Shown one piece after another: positions 40,080-48,541 of a stretch of DNA of 64,000 nt. Position 1 is the first letter of the stretch. Each line of letters opens with the position of its first letter. The notes under the pieces are model-generated. The model was not told the origin of the DNA, searched no databases, and saw only the letters and a list, made by a program, of their open reading frames with translations. The position numbers and the translations under genes are program-made. Source of the stretch: Spirosoma endbachense (GTDB lineage: Bacteria > Bacteroidota > Bacteroidia > Cytophagales > Spirosomataceae); contig NZ_CP045997.1 in assembly GCF_010233585.1 (NCBI RefSeq), forward strand, positions 4,033,715 through 4,097,714, written 5' to 3'.

Positions 40080-40634
40080 ATGATAAAATACTTACCCGTA
40101 TATGCATTGTTGTTGATATTTGTTTTTTACACTTCCGGTAAAAAACAAGACAAAGGCGTCGTCATACAAAACAGCGGACCCAAAGGCGGACCTTACACTC
40201 ATCCAACAGGGGAACGATTTGGACGAGGAATATTCAGGACTCGTGTAAGTAATGAAACGGATTCTCCGGTTGAACTCACCATTAATTTTCCTGCGGATTC
40301 ATTCCCAATTCCATCTTCAGCCGGCTCCTACTTTAAATTATTTCTGCCTCCAGACACAATGACACTCGCCAAAGAATCTTTGTATGACTACGGCGCAACA
40401 GGGTTACTAACTTTTTTCGATACTAGCCTTCATAAATCGACCAGGTTGCAAAAAACGGTCAATCCTAAAGAGGAGTACCTTTTCTATACCGCATTGCTTA
40501 TGCACGTGCCTGATAATGGACCCGTACGAACAGGAATTGTCTTAAACGACAAAGACCTTTTTTATAAAGTTAGCATAGGCGGTCAGCTTGATTCAGCATT
40601 AATACCCTGCGGACATATTATTTATAAAAAATGA
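40080..40634 (+). CDS. Hypothetical exported protein
   Basis: 184 aa from the ATG at 40080. An N-terminal hydrophobic stretch (YLPVYALLLIFVFYTSG) suggests export or membrane anchoring, without a lipobox Cys. The rest is predicted mostly beta: FRTRVSNETDSPVELTINF, YFKLFLPPDT, EYLFYTALLMHVPDNG, FYKVSIGGQLDSALIPCGH. I do not recognise the family. It faces away from GH97, 259 bp from its start. Confidence 0.7.
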   Translation: MIKYLPVYALLLIFVFYTSGKKQDKGVVIQNSGPKGGPYTHPTGERFGRGIFRTRVSNETDSPVELTINFPADSFPIPSSAGSYFKLFLPPDTMTLAKESLYDYGATGLLTFFDTSLHKSTRLQKTVNPKEEYLFYTALLMHVPDNGPVRTGIVLNDKDLFYKVSIGGQLDSALIPCGHIIYKK

Positions 40635-41003
40635 GTTAAGTTTTTTAAAACGCCCGTGGCTGTTGCACAACTCTGCTCTCTACAAAGCCCAGAAAGGTTT
40701 CTTGAGAAACCATTGACCATTCTACTTTTAGGGCTGTTGCTTGGTTAATCGTGGACTTAGTAGTGACCTTCAGATTGAAGGCGAAAGCCACTATCGCTAC
40801 TCATGACAAAAAAACATACTTTCGGGGTAAATAGCAGGATAGGAATCTGGCTAACAGAGGAGAATTTTACAGGAGAATTAGGACATAAACACGATGATGA
40901 CCCGCTCAACTAAAAATTTGATGACTCAGTTAGCCGAGCAATCAAGATAGATTCGTATATAGTCGAATAAATTCAAGATCACTATATAAAAAACGGTAAA
41001 GAC
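40635..41003. other. Intergenic, 369 bp
   Basis: Contains the 19-nt repeat copy at 40654-40672. A 36-codon frame near 40802-40912 has no family signature. No other structure seen. Confidence 0.4.
40654..40672. repeat. 19-nt repeat shared with 19172-19190
   Basis: Identical CGTGGCTGTTGCACAACTC, in the same orientation as the copy 21.5 kb away. It lies 20 bp after the stop of the hypothetical gene. Possible insertion-sequence end. Confidence 0.45.
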
Positions 41004-42116
41004 ATGATTCAATGTCAGGCAGCTATTGCCGATGGAATTGGTAACCACACGATTCAACCCATCACCATCACCGACCCGCAGGGCGATGAAGTGCTGGTAC
41101 AAATCAAGGCCGCTGGTATCTGCCATACCGACTGGGATTCCCAATCCTGGGCCAAATCCTTAGTGATGGGACACGAAGGCGCTGGAATCATCGTCAAAAC
41201 CGGCCCAACCGTAACTACTCTTCGGGTGGGCGATGCCGTAATGCTTAACTGGGCCATTCCCTGTTACACATGCTTTCAGTGCCAGGAAGGTAATCAGCAC
41301 ATCTGCGAACGCAATTCAGCCGTCACCGCCGGCAATAAAGTTAGCCAGGGACACGCCACTCTTTCCTCTACGCAGTATAACGGCCAACCCATTGAGCGGT
41401 CATTTGGCCTGGGCACCATGAGCGAATACGCACTGGTGCGGGAAGCCGCCTGTGTCACCCTGCAAGTGGACATGCCCTTTCCGTCTGCCGCCATTGTGGG
41501 ATGTGGGGTGATGACCGGTTATGGTTCCGTGGTCAATGCTGCCAAGGTCAAAGCCGGGTCGTCGGTCGTAGTACTAGGCACCGGGGGGGTGGGCCTGAAC
41601 GTTATCCAGGGGGCTCGCATCGCCGGGGCCGCAAAAATTATCGCAGTCGATGTGAATCCGGGCCGGCTGGAGATGGCCCGATTCTACGGGGCTACCGAAA
41701 CGGTGCTGGCCGACAAATCCGATAAAAACCTTTTGGAAGCCGCCAGACAGGTGAAAACGATGACGCAGGGACGCGGGGCTGACTATGCCTTTGAGTGTAC
41801 GGCCATTCCCGCTCTGGGAGCCGCTCCACTGGCGATGGTTCGTAACGCGGGCGTGGCCGTGCAGGTTAGTGGCGTCGAACAGGAAATCAGCATCGACATG
41901 AATCTGTTTGAATGGGATAAGGTCTATATCAACCCACTTTATGGCCAATGCCGACCTCAGATCGACTTCCCGATTCTCCAGCAACTCTACACCAAAGGCG
42001 ATTTATTGCTGGACCAGCTTGTTACCCGTACTTATGCCCTAACTGACTTACACCAAGCCTTTGCGGATATGCACGCGGGCCGCAATGCTAAAGGCGTTAT
42101 CGTTTTCGAATCATGA
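41004..42116 (+). CDS. Zinc-dependent alcohol dehydrogenase (class III-like MDR)
   Basis: 370 aa medium-chain dehydrogenase. Catalytic zinc ligands: Cys in AAGICHTDWDS, His in MGHEGAGIIV and Cys in AIVGCGVMTGYG. The structural zinc lobe has four Cys in CYTCFQCQEGNQHIC. The Rossmann motif is LGTGGVGLNVIQGA and an acidic residue in IIAVDVNPGR points to NAD. Sequence style is that of glutathione- or thiol-dependent formaldehyde dehydrogenases. The stop overlaps the next gene's ATG by 4 bp (ATGA), so it is coupled to an esterase, as in formaldehyde detoxification operons. Confidence 0.92.
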   Translation: MIQCQAAIADGIGNHTIQPITITDPQGDEVLVQIKAAGICHTDWDSQSWAKSLVMGHEGAGIIVKTGPTVTTLRVGDAVMLNWAIPCYTCFQCQEGNQHICERNSAVTAGNKVSQGHATLSSTQYNGQPIERSFGLGTMSEYALVREAACVTLQVDMPFPSAAIVGCGVMTGYGSVVNAAKVKAGSSVVVLGTGGVGLNVIQGARIAGAAKIIAVDVNPGRLEMARFYGATETVLADKSDKNLLEAARQVKTMTQGRGADYAFECTAIPALGAAPLAMVRNAGVAVQVSGVEQEISIDMNLFEWDKVYINPLYGQCRPQIDFPILQQLYTKGDLLLDQLVTRTYALTDLHQAFADMHAGRNAKGVIVFES

Positions 42117-42901
42117 GCCGTTTTTTCACGACTAAAATCGCAGCTTTTGAGGGGCTGCATTTTATCACGGTCAAAAGCAATGCCTTAAACCGGCGGGCCG
42201 ACTTGACCGTTTTTCAACCCGCTCAGGCCATAGGTATGTCGGGAATTCCGCTGGTGATTCTGTTACATGGCGTGTATGGCAGCCATTGGTCCTGGGTGGC
42301 GCAGGGAAACGTTCATCAAACGACGCAAGCGCTTATTAACGCTGGGCAAATCAGGCCAATGGTGCTGGTAATGCCTTCCGATGGACTTTTTGGGGACGGG
42401 TCAGGATATGTTCCTCACCGGGATGACAATTATGAAACCTGGATTGTGGAGGATGTCATCGAAGTGGTTCGGGAGCAATTTTCAGACGTTACGGCGTCTT
42501 CACCTGTTTATATTACGGGCTTGTCGATGGGTGGCTTTGGCGCGTTACGATTAGGTGCCAAATATCCGCAGGTCTTCCGGGGTTTCAGTGGCTTGTCGTC
42601 CATTACGCATTTTGATCAGTTACATGGTTTTGTAGCCAATTTTGCCACTTTACAACGCGATGCCCTGGAGCAGGATGGTGTACTGGACTGGCTGCTGAAA
42701 AACAAGGCAATTCTGCCACCGTTCCGCTTCGACTGTGGCGAAGACGATCCGTTATTGTCCGCCAACCGGAGCCTACACGAATCGCTGGTTGCACACCACA
42801 TTGATCACATCTACGAGGAGTTTGCCGGGGCACATGCCTGGGATTACTGGCAAACACACATTGAAAGGACCCTGCTTTTTTTTAATCAATGTACCCCTTA
42901 A
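42113..42901 (+). CDS. Esterase, alpha/beta fold (esterase D / S-formylglutathione hydrolase-like)
   Basis: 262 aa. PF00756-type fold: LVILLHGVYGSHWSWV, nucleophile elbow ITGLSMGGFGALRLGAKYP (GLSMGG), acid region RFDCGEDDPLLSAN and His in FAGAHAWDYWQTHI. The layout with the preceding alcohol dehydrogenase (4-bp overlap) recalls FrmA/FrmB, where an S-acyl thiol made by the dehydrogenase is hydrolysed. The real substrate is not known. Confidence 0.9.
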   Translation: MSRFFTTKIAAFEGLHFITVKSNALNRRADLTVFQPAQAIGMSGIPLVILLHGVYGSHWSWVAQGNVHQTTQALINAGQIRPMVLVMPSDGLFGDGSGYVPHRDDNYETWIVEDVIEVVREQFSDVTASSPVYITGLSMGGFGALRLGAKYPQVFRGFSGLSSITHFDQLHGFVANFATLQRDALEQDGVLDWLLKNKAILPPFRFDCGEDDPLLSANRSLHESLVAHHIDHIYEEFAGAHAWDYWQTHIERTLLFFNQCTP

Positions 42902-43027
42902 TCCGCAAAGACAGGTATTTTTTGCCGAAAATAAAATGACAAACCTAAAGGCTTACGCCAGCAAAGAGTAGAAAGTTAGTTGGCAAAATAGCTATATTTC
43001 TACCCTATGTTCTAAATTCTTACATCT

Positions 43028-43597
43028 ATGAATCGAAAAATTTTAATCGTTACCGGCGATGGTGGCGAAAGTTACGAAACCCTCTATGCCGTTCACCGCT
43101 TTCAGGAAGAAGGTGATACGGCCGTGATTGCCGCCCCCAGCAAACGTAGACTTAACCTGGTTATGCACGATTTTGAGCCTGGTTGGGATACTTACATCGA
43201 GCGGCCCGGCTATTGTATGGATTCAGATCTGACGATAAAGGAGGTAATAGTAGATGATTACGACGCGATTTTACTGTTAGGTGGCCGCGCCCCTGAATAC
43301 CTTCGTAACCATGCTGCTCTGCTAGAGATAGTCCGCGAATTTGACCGGCAGGGTAAATGGATCTTTGCCATCTGTCATGGGATACAGATTCTGGTCACGG
43401 CCGGTTTAGCGAACAACCGAACGCTAACAGCCTACGAACATGTACGCACTGAAATTGAAATGGGTGGTGGAACGTATTCTACCCAACAGGCCATCCGTGA
43501 TCGGAACATAGTAACAGGGCAGACCTGGCAATCGCATCCCGAATTTTATCGCGAAGTATTTGCTTGCCTGAAAAAACCCGAACTAGTGGAAAAATAA
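43028..43597 (+). CDS. DJ-1/PfpI family protein
   Basis: 189 aa. The nucleophile elbow AICHGIQILVTAGL holds the reactive Cys; the Glu of the triad lies in the RFQEEGDTAVI region, and ILLLGGRAPEYLRN is the PfpI-type glycine motif. C-terminal NIVTGQTWQSHPEFYREV is typical. Family members are deglycases, proteases or chaperones. The gene lies 126 bp after the esterase and could belong to the same stress unit. Confidence 0.9.
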   Translation: MNRKILIVTGDGGESYETLYAVHRFQEEGDTAVIAAPSKRRLNLVMHDFEPGWDTYIERPGYCMDSDLTIKEVIVDDYDAILLLGGRAPEYLRNHAALLEIVREFDRQGKWIFAICHGIQILVTAGLANNRTLTAYEHVRTEIEMGGGTYSTQQAIRDRNIVTGQTWQSHPEFYREVFACLKKPELVEK

Positions 43598-43714
43598 ACA
43601 ATTGATAGGTCTAGTAAACAAAGAAGCCCGGCATCACTACCGCATAGCCGTCAGGTCAAGGTTTTACGCTCCTAACCTAAGTCATCCCGAAGCTTGAGGG
43701 ATTGCCTCAAAAGC

Positions 43715-43778
43715 GAAAACCTTCCGAAAGTAGTGCAGGGCGACCTGTGCCGTGCCAACTACTAACCGGAAGGTTTTC
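43715..43778. terminator. 12-bp inverted repeat with structured loop
   Basis: GAAAACCTTCCG (43715-43726) pairs with 43767-43778. Inside, GTAGT (43730-43734) can pair with ACTAC (43758-43762). It lies 118 bp after the DJ-1 gene stop; a terminator or a transposon-related element. Confidence 0.45.
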
Positions 43779-43818
43779 TTATAGCCAAGGACTCGATAAA
43801 AAATCGGTATCTCAACCC

Positions 43819-44206
43819 AGGATGTCAGTCAGCAAGCACCGTATTTTCACCGGCGACTGCAAGAATTCGTTTACACACTCACGCAGCGGTTAGATCGACT
43901 CCTTGACCGGAGCTTCGTGGAGCCCTTTCAAGCCCTGCATGAGTACCTCATTTGCTTTCTATAGAACAGCTTAGGCTTATTACTGACTGAGCTAGGAAGC
44001 CAAATGCCCGATAGCAACACGCACCAGCGGGCACTTTGCGTTTCAGTACCCTGCTTTACAATTAAGCCCGGCGCCTTATCCTGCTCGATGACTTCCTCCT
44101 GATCAAAGCCCATGAGTTAGTTCACCGGCTACAGAATCAGCACCAGATTGGACTTGCTACGTTTGTAGTAGCAGGTCTGCTGATTCGTCTCTCTATGGCC
44201 ATTTGA
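43819..44206 (+). pseudogene. Transposase remnant (multiple frameshifts and stops)
   Basis: In one frame, RLQEFVYTLTQRLDRLLDR and SLGLLLTELGS, interrupted by TAG; in the next frame, APAGTLRFSTLLYN, a stop, then LILLDDFLLIKAHELVHRL and LATFVVAGLLIRL. The order and style resemble the N-terminal region of Bacteroidota transposases that begin with a long helical segment followed by an APAGT motif. This is from memory of the family, not from a search. No DDE motif remains and no terminal repeats were identified. Confidence 0.4.
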
Positions 44207-44385
44207 GAAGTAGATACATGAAGACTCCTTCGTTGCGAGGAAGTGCCTTATTTGAGAATAAGTAACTATCCTATACAAAATCATTTTAAGCCTGATAGAG
44301 TGTCAGACAAAGGAATGTGTTTCATATTATGCTGATATGCAACCAACCTAGTACTCGTAGCATCTTCTCGAAAAAGCCCGTAAAC

Positions 44386-45906
44386 ATGATGTTGATGATG
44401 AAAAAGGCCGTTACCCTCTTTTTGCTAGTTTGGTTGGGGAGCTGCCAGATAATGGCCCAGCAAGTTCCCGGAAAACGGGATTCAATCCACTCGGAAATAC
44501 TAAAGGAGAAACGGTATTTTCAGGTGGTTCTGCCAATAGGATACGATGCGGCTTCAAAGAAAAAATATGACGTGATCTATGTGCTCGACGGGGACTGGAA
44601 CACCAAACTCCTCTCTGATGTAGAGCAGCTTCTTGGTGAAGAAGGTCGAATCCCGCACAATATCATTGTCAGTATATTCAATACAGATCGGAACCGGGAT
44701 TTTCTACCCACTCATAACCAAAGTAACCAGACCTCGGGTGGTGCGGATCAGTTTCTAAACTTTCTCAAGAAGGAGCTGATACCCTACATCAATAAAACGT
44801 ATCCATCCGACGGCGAAAACACCTTGTTTGGCCACTCCTTTGGTGGGCTTTTTGTCACCTATGCTTTGCTGGCTGAGCCGCAGCTTTTCAACTCATATAT
44901 CGCGGCCGATCCCAGCTATTGGTGGGATAATAACGTGATACTCAAGATGGTTCCACCCAAATTGACCACCTTGAAGGTATCCGACAGAATGTTGTACGTT
45001 ACGGGCAGAGAAGGATCGGGAATGAACGATATGCGCATCCCGCAAATGGATAGTATACTCAAAACGTATGCACCGGCCACACTTACTTGGAAACTAGTCG
45101 CCTACCCGGATGAATCGCACGGCACTGTACGACTTAAAAGTGCCTATGATGGGCTCAAATTTAGTTACCCGAACTATCATAAGGGCGGGATCGTCTTTCA
45201 TCCGATGAACGGGATGCTGTTAAAGAACAAGCCGATCAGCCTTTGGGAACTTTCCGATACGACCAATGTACGCTATACCACCGATGGGACTGAGCCAACG
45301 CGATCCTCTGCTCAATTCAAAAAAGAAAACATCTTAACCGGTCCAGCCAAAGTTATCATCCGGCGTATGACCCAGCGGCCCAGTAGCGACGAGTCTTTTT
45401 CGGGGAATTTCGTGACTAGTGATTATTTACCGCCAGGCAAGCTGGATCGCTTTATGAAACCGGGAGGGTTCAATTATGCCTATTATGAGGGCTCATGGAG
45501 CAAATTGCCGGATTTTACAATCCTCAAGCCTGTAAAAACAGGCAGGATCGATACGAGCTTCGGCCTTGACAAGTTGCCCCGGCAGATCAATTTTGGGCTG
45601 GCCATTTGGGGGCAACTCAAAATACAAGAAGATGGGTATTACCTTTTCGCTATCGATGCGGACGATGGCTTCAAGTTTTACCTGGAAAATCGCTTGCTAA
45701 TCGATTATGACGGGCAACACGGGGGAGAAGCACTGGGCGCATCGTATATCGTCCCGTTAAAGAAAGGCTTTTACCACATCCGACAGGAATATTTTCAAAA
45801 GGAGGGTGGCCGTAAACTTGATTTCGAATATGTATCGCCAGGGGCCTTTGCTTCCAAACATTCCACAGGTATACCCTTAGCGCTTCAATATGGGATAACT
45901 AATTAA
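44386..45906 (+). CDS. Secreted esterase (PF00756) with chitobiase-like and PA14 C-terminal domains
   Basis: 506 aa; start at the ATG cluster at 44386-44395, just before the signal peptide (AVTLFLLVWLGSCQIMAQ). Esterase domain about 30-290: YDVIYVLDGDWNTKLLSD, nucleophile elbow LFGHSFGGLFVTYALL, His in YPDESHGTVRLKS. Then a CHB_HEX_C_1-type beta domain (TTNVRYTTDGTEPTRSSAQF) and a PA14-like sugar-binding domain (YLFAIDADDGFKFYLENRL, GFYHIRQEYFQKEGG). Similar architectures occur in Bacteroidota enzymes that deacylate complex glycans. Substrate unknown. Confidence 0.88.
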   Translation: MMLMMKKAVTLFLLVWLGSCQIMAQQVPGKRDSIHSEILKEKRYFQVVLPIGYDAASKKKYDVIYVLDGDWNTKLLSDVEQLLGEEGRIPHNIIVSIFNTDRNRDFLPTHNQSNQTSGGADQFLNFLKKELIPYINKTYPSDGENTLFGHSFGGLFVTYALLAEPQLFNSYIAADPSYWWDNNVILKMVPPKLTTLKVSDRMLYVTGREGSGMNDMRIPQMDSILKTYAPATLTWKLVAYPDESHGTVRLKSAYDGLKFSYPNYHKGGIVFHPMNGMLLKNKPISLWELSDTTNVRYTTDGTEPTRSSAQFKKENILTGPAKVIIRRMTQRPSSDESFSGNFVTSDYLPPGKLDRFMKPGGFNYAYYEGSWSKLPDFTILKPVKTGRIDTSFGLDKLPRQINFGLAIWGQLKIQEDGYYLFAIDADDGFKFYLENRLLIDYDGQHGGEALGASYIVPLKKGFYHIRQEYFQKEGGRKLDFEYVSPGAFASKHSTGIPLALQYGITN

Positions 45907-46235
45907 AATGACGCTACCTTTCCCTATTTCACTGTCGCTTTATACGCCCCATTAAAGTAGCAGCTATTTGATAACTCCTTCGTCTCAAAAGGGAGCGTTG
46001 TTCCATATCGGTCTATTTTTCTTCTGAATCGCCCGAAAAAATATTGCCCTAACCCCAAAGTAAACAATTTGTGATTAGAGCCAAAAAGCGCAACTAGTCG
46101 TCGAATAAAAGGGTCTTTTAATAGTTCAATCCAAAGCTGCTTTCTTTAGGGTTTATTAAAAATCAACATACTTAGCTGGCATAGGGAGTCAAGCCTCGTC
46201 CATTTCTCCTACTAGCTGCCAGAACCTGGCAATCT
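45907..46235. other. Intergenic, 329 bp, convergent
   Basis: Contains the short motif at 45983-46003 shared with 37829. No gene seen. Confidence 0.4.
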
Positions 46236-46661
46236 TCACTTTTTGGCAACAATTTTATACGTCACTCCCCCCTCAACTGTATTGAAGGTTAGTATACCAT
46301 TCGTAATGTCACCATTCGCATTTCCATTCGCAGTAGCCGTGATGGAATATGATTTTTGAAAAGTGATCACAGCCGGTGTCCCACTGAGTGGTACGCTTGG
46401 TATAAGGCTGGAACCCGTTAAGGATGTTTTATATACCATATCCACCACGTTATTACTTACGCGGTTTAAAGTCATCGTATAATTTGCACTGGATGGTATA
46501 GCAACTGTTGATGTTGACTGAGTTATGCTATTTACGACGTAGGTTCCGGCGGCTGAAGTTGCCAAGTCGGGTGCAACAGGATCGTCATTCTTTTTGGAAC
46601 AGCCTACGACAAAGGCTACGGCGATCAGCACTAAAAGCAGGTAAATGTGTTTGATTTTCAT
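46236..46661 (-). CDS. Hypothetical lipoprotein
   Basis: 141 aa. Lipoprotein signal VAFVVGCSKKNDD (Cys21). The mature part begins with an acidic and Ala-rich linker and continues as short beta strands: AAGTYVVNSITQ, NYTMTLNRVSNNVVDMVYK, ILTFNTVEGGVTYKIVAKK. This is the layout of small lipocalin-like or DUF-type surface lipoproteins of Bacteroidota. No function assigned. Confidence 0.8.
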   Translation of the reverse strand: MKIKHIYLLLVLIAVAFVVGCSKKNDDPVAPDLATSAAGTYVVNSITQSTSTVAIPSSANYTMTLNRVSNNVVDMVYKTSLTGSSLIPSVPLSGTPAVITFQKSYSITATANGNANGDITNGILTFNTVEGGVTYKIVAKK

Positions 46662-47101
46662 TGATTTGCCTGGTTGAATGAGCTTGAATTACCACTTAAC
46701 TAATTCTAAACCTGTCCGGTCAGTCGAGACCTGCCGAACGAGCAAAAAACCTTACCTCTGAAACGTGCAACCTGTCACTCGAGGCCCGACACTGACATTT
46801 TTTTATACTTGGCCAGTTCACCCAACCGTTATTGGTCTCTTACCGCAAGACAACGTTGAATGAGGACGCCATAAAATTATTGCGTTATTTTGAATGAATA
46901 TGCGTTGGCTAATGTTAGCCCGTATCTGTTGTAAGGATCAACCAGATCAAAGATAACACTTTTGGGTACAACAAAGTATGGTTTTTCTTGCTTTAATATG
47001 GCTCGGCAAGAATTTCAACTTATTGATAATCAATCCATACTGACACAAATAGACCCATATAAAACGACAAATCGCAGGACTTTGAATCCTGGCAGATCTT
47101 T
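46662..47101. other. Intergenic, 440 bp, divergent
   Basis: Separates the lipoprotein (minus) from mnmA (plus). No gene, RNA or strong repeat is visible. It must hold the promoters of both genes, but no clear TAnnTTTG was found. Confidence 0.4.
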
Positions 47102-48259
47102 ATGAGCAAACACGGACGCATTTTAGTCGCCATGAGTGGCGGCATTGACTCCTCACTGGCAGCGGTTATGCTGCACGAAGAAGGCTATGAAGTAATCGGC
47201 ATGACCATGAAAACATGGGATTATGCCTCGTCGGGCGGTACAAAGAAAGAAACCGGCTGTTGCAGTCTCGACAGCATCAACGACGCCCGCAACATTGCCG
47301 TAAGTCTGGGATTCCCACACTACATTCTGGACATTCGCGAAGAGTTCGGCGATTATGTGATCGACCACTTTACGGGCGAATACCTTGAAGGCCGAACCCC
47401 GAACCCATGCGTTTTGTGTAACACCCACATTAAATGGGATGCCCTGCTTCGTCGGGCCGATCGGCTTGATTGCGAATCCATTGCCACTGGTCACTACGCC
47501 CACATTCGGGAAGAAAATGGCCGGCATATTATTTCAAAAGGCGTTGATACCCTCAAAGATCAATCTTACGTGCTCTGGGGTGTATCGCAGGAAAGCCTGA
47601 GCCGGACAAAACTACCACTAGGGCACCTTCGCAAATCCGAAATACGCGAAATGGCTAAAGAACGGGGCTTTATTGAACTTGTCACAAAGTCAGAATCGTA
47701 TGAAATCTGTTTCGTGCCCGATAATGACTACCGTGGTTTTCTGAAACGTCGAGTGCCTGGTCTGGAAACGGAGGTAGCTGGCGGCAATTTCGTGCTGGAA
47801 GGCACCGGCAAAGTGTTGGGCAAACATCAGGGTTATCCATTTTATACCATTGGCCAGCGAAAAGGCCTGGGCATGGCTTTTGGTCAGCCCATGTTCGTGA
47901 CTGAAATCAGGAAAGATACGAACGAGGTGGTTTTAGGCGTAGATAAAGATTTGTATCGTGATGGAATGCTTGTCAGCAAATTGAATCTCCAGAAATACGA
48001 TCATATTGCTGGTCCGCTCGAAACGGTCACCAAAGTACGGTACAAAGATGCGGGTACGCCAGCCACTATTTCGCAGCTTTCCGATGATAAAATCGAAGTG
48101 CTTTTCCATGAAGGCGTTTCGGCAATTGCACCCGGTCAGGCCGCTGTTTTTTACGAAGGCGACGATGTTATTGGCGGTGGCTGGATTATGAAAAGCTTCC
48201 GCCAGAGTGATGCTTCTCAAAGTCAGCATCAACCTGGTGACCAGGTAGCCTTAGTTTAA
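47102..48259 (+). CDS. mnmA: tRNA-specific 2-thiouridylase MnmA
   Basis: 385 aa. PP-loop AMSGGIDSSLAAVML binds ATP (Ile in place of the common Val). Catalytic Cys pair: NPCVLCNTHIKW (first) and YEICFVPDNDYRGFL (second, persulfide-bearing). Further motifs ATGHYAHI, KDQSYVLWGVSQESL, PFYTIGQRKGLGMAFG. MnmA thiolates U34 of tRNA Lys, Glu and Gln. The last about 25 residues (SDASQSQHQPGDQVALV) extend beyond the family's usual end and look disordered. A 16-bp hairpin follows. Confidence 0.97.
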   Translation: MSKHGRILVAMSGGIDSSLAAVMLHEEGYEVIGMTMKTWDYASSGGTKKETGCCSLDSINDARNIAVSLGFPHYILDIREEFGDYVIDHFTGEYLEGRTPNPCVLCNTHIKWDALLRRADRLDCESIATGHYAHIREENGRHIISKGVDTLKDQSYVLWGVSQESLSRTKLPLGHLRKSEIREMAKERGFIELVTKSESYEICFVPDNDYRGFLKRRVPGLETEVAGGNFVLEGTGKVLGKHQGYPFYTIGQRKGLGMAFGQPMFVTEIRKDTNEVVLGVDKDLYRDGMLVSKLNLQKYDHIAGPLETVTKVRYKDAGTPATISQLSDDKIEVLFHEGVSAIAPGQAAVFYEGDDVIGGGWIMKSFRQSDASQSQHQPGDQVALV

Positions 48260-48326
48260 GCCTGAATCGATGCAGGGTGCAATAATACTCGATCGATTCA
48301 CCTTGATCTGACCATCACTCACGGGT

Positions 48327-48377
48327 AAAGGCCCATCGTATGTAAAGAAATTAATTCTCTGCATACGATGGGCCTTT
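48327..48377 (+). terminator. Hairpin terminator after mnmA
   Basis: AAAGGCCCATCGTATG (48327-48342) pairs perfectly with 48362-48377; 19-nt loop. It lies 67 bp after the mnmA stop. Confidence 0.65.
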
Positions 48378-48398
48378 GTAGTTAAACGACTTTCTTTG

Positions 48399-48517
48399 TA
48401 ACTGGGACTTTCGCTGTGAAGCATGCCACGGTTACTAATGGCGAACAAATAACCACGGTCCGCCGTTGCGACCGTCCGCGGCTGCGGTGGCACGCTTCAC
48501 AGCGAAAGTCCCAGTTA
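48399..48517. repeat. Long inverted repeat (24 bp plus 6 bp) with 57-nt interior, upstream of the DUF1080 gene
   Basis: Arms 48399-48422 and 48494-48517 match perfectly; after one mismatch, TGCCAC (48424-48429) pairs with 48487-48492. The interior is GC-rich with CCGCCGTT and CGTCCGCGG. It ends 24 bp before the DUF1080 ATG, so it would lie in the 5' leader or just before the promoter. Confidence 0.6.
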
Positions 48518-48541
48518 TCAGACTGCAACAACTTAACCTCC

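Larger units (their letters stand above)
43598..44385. other. 788-bp region of decayed sequence
   Basis: No intact gene. Holds the hairpin at 43715-43778 and transposase-like fragments at 43819-44206. Confidence 0.5.

Noticed and set aside
40802..40912. 36-codon frame starting ATG in the gap before the alcohol dehydrogenase
   Set aside because: Too short, no recognisable motif, no leader or terminator of its own.
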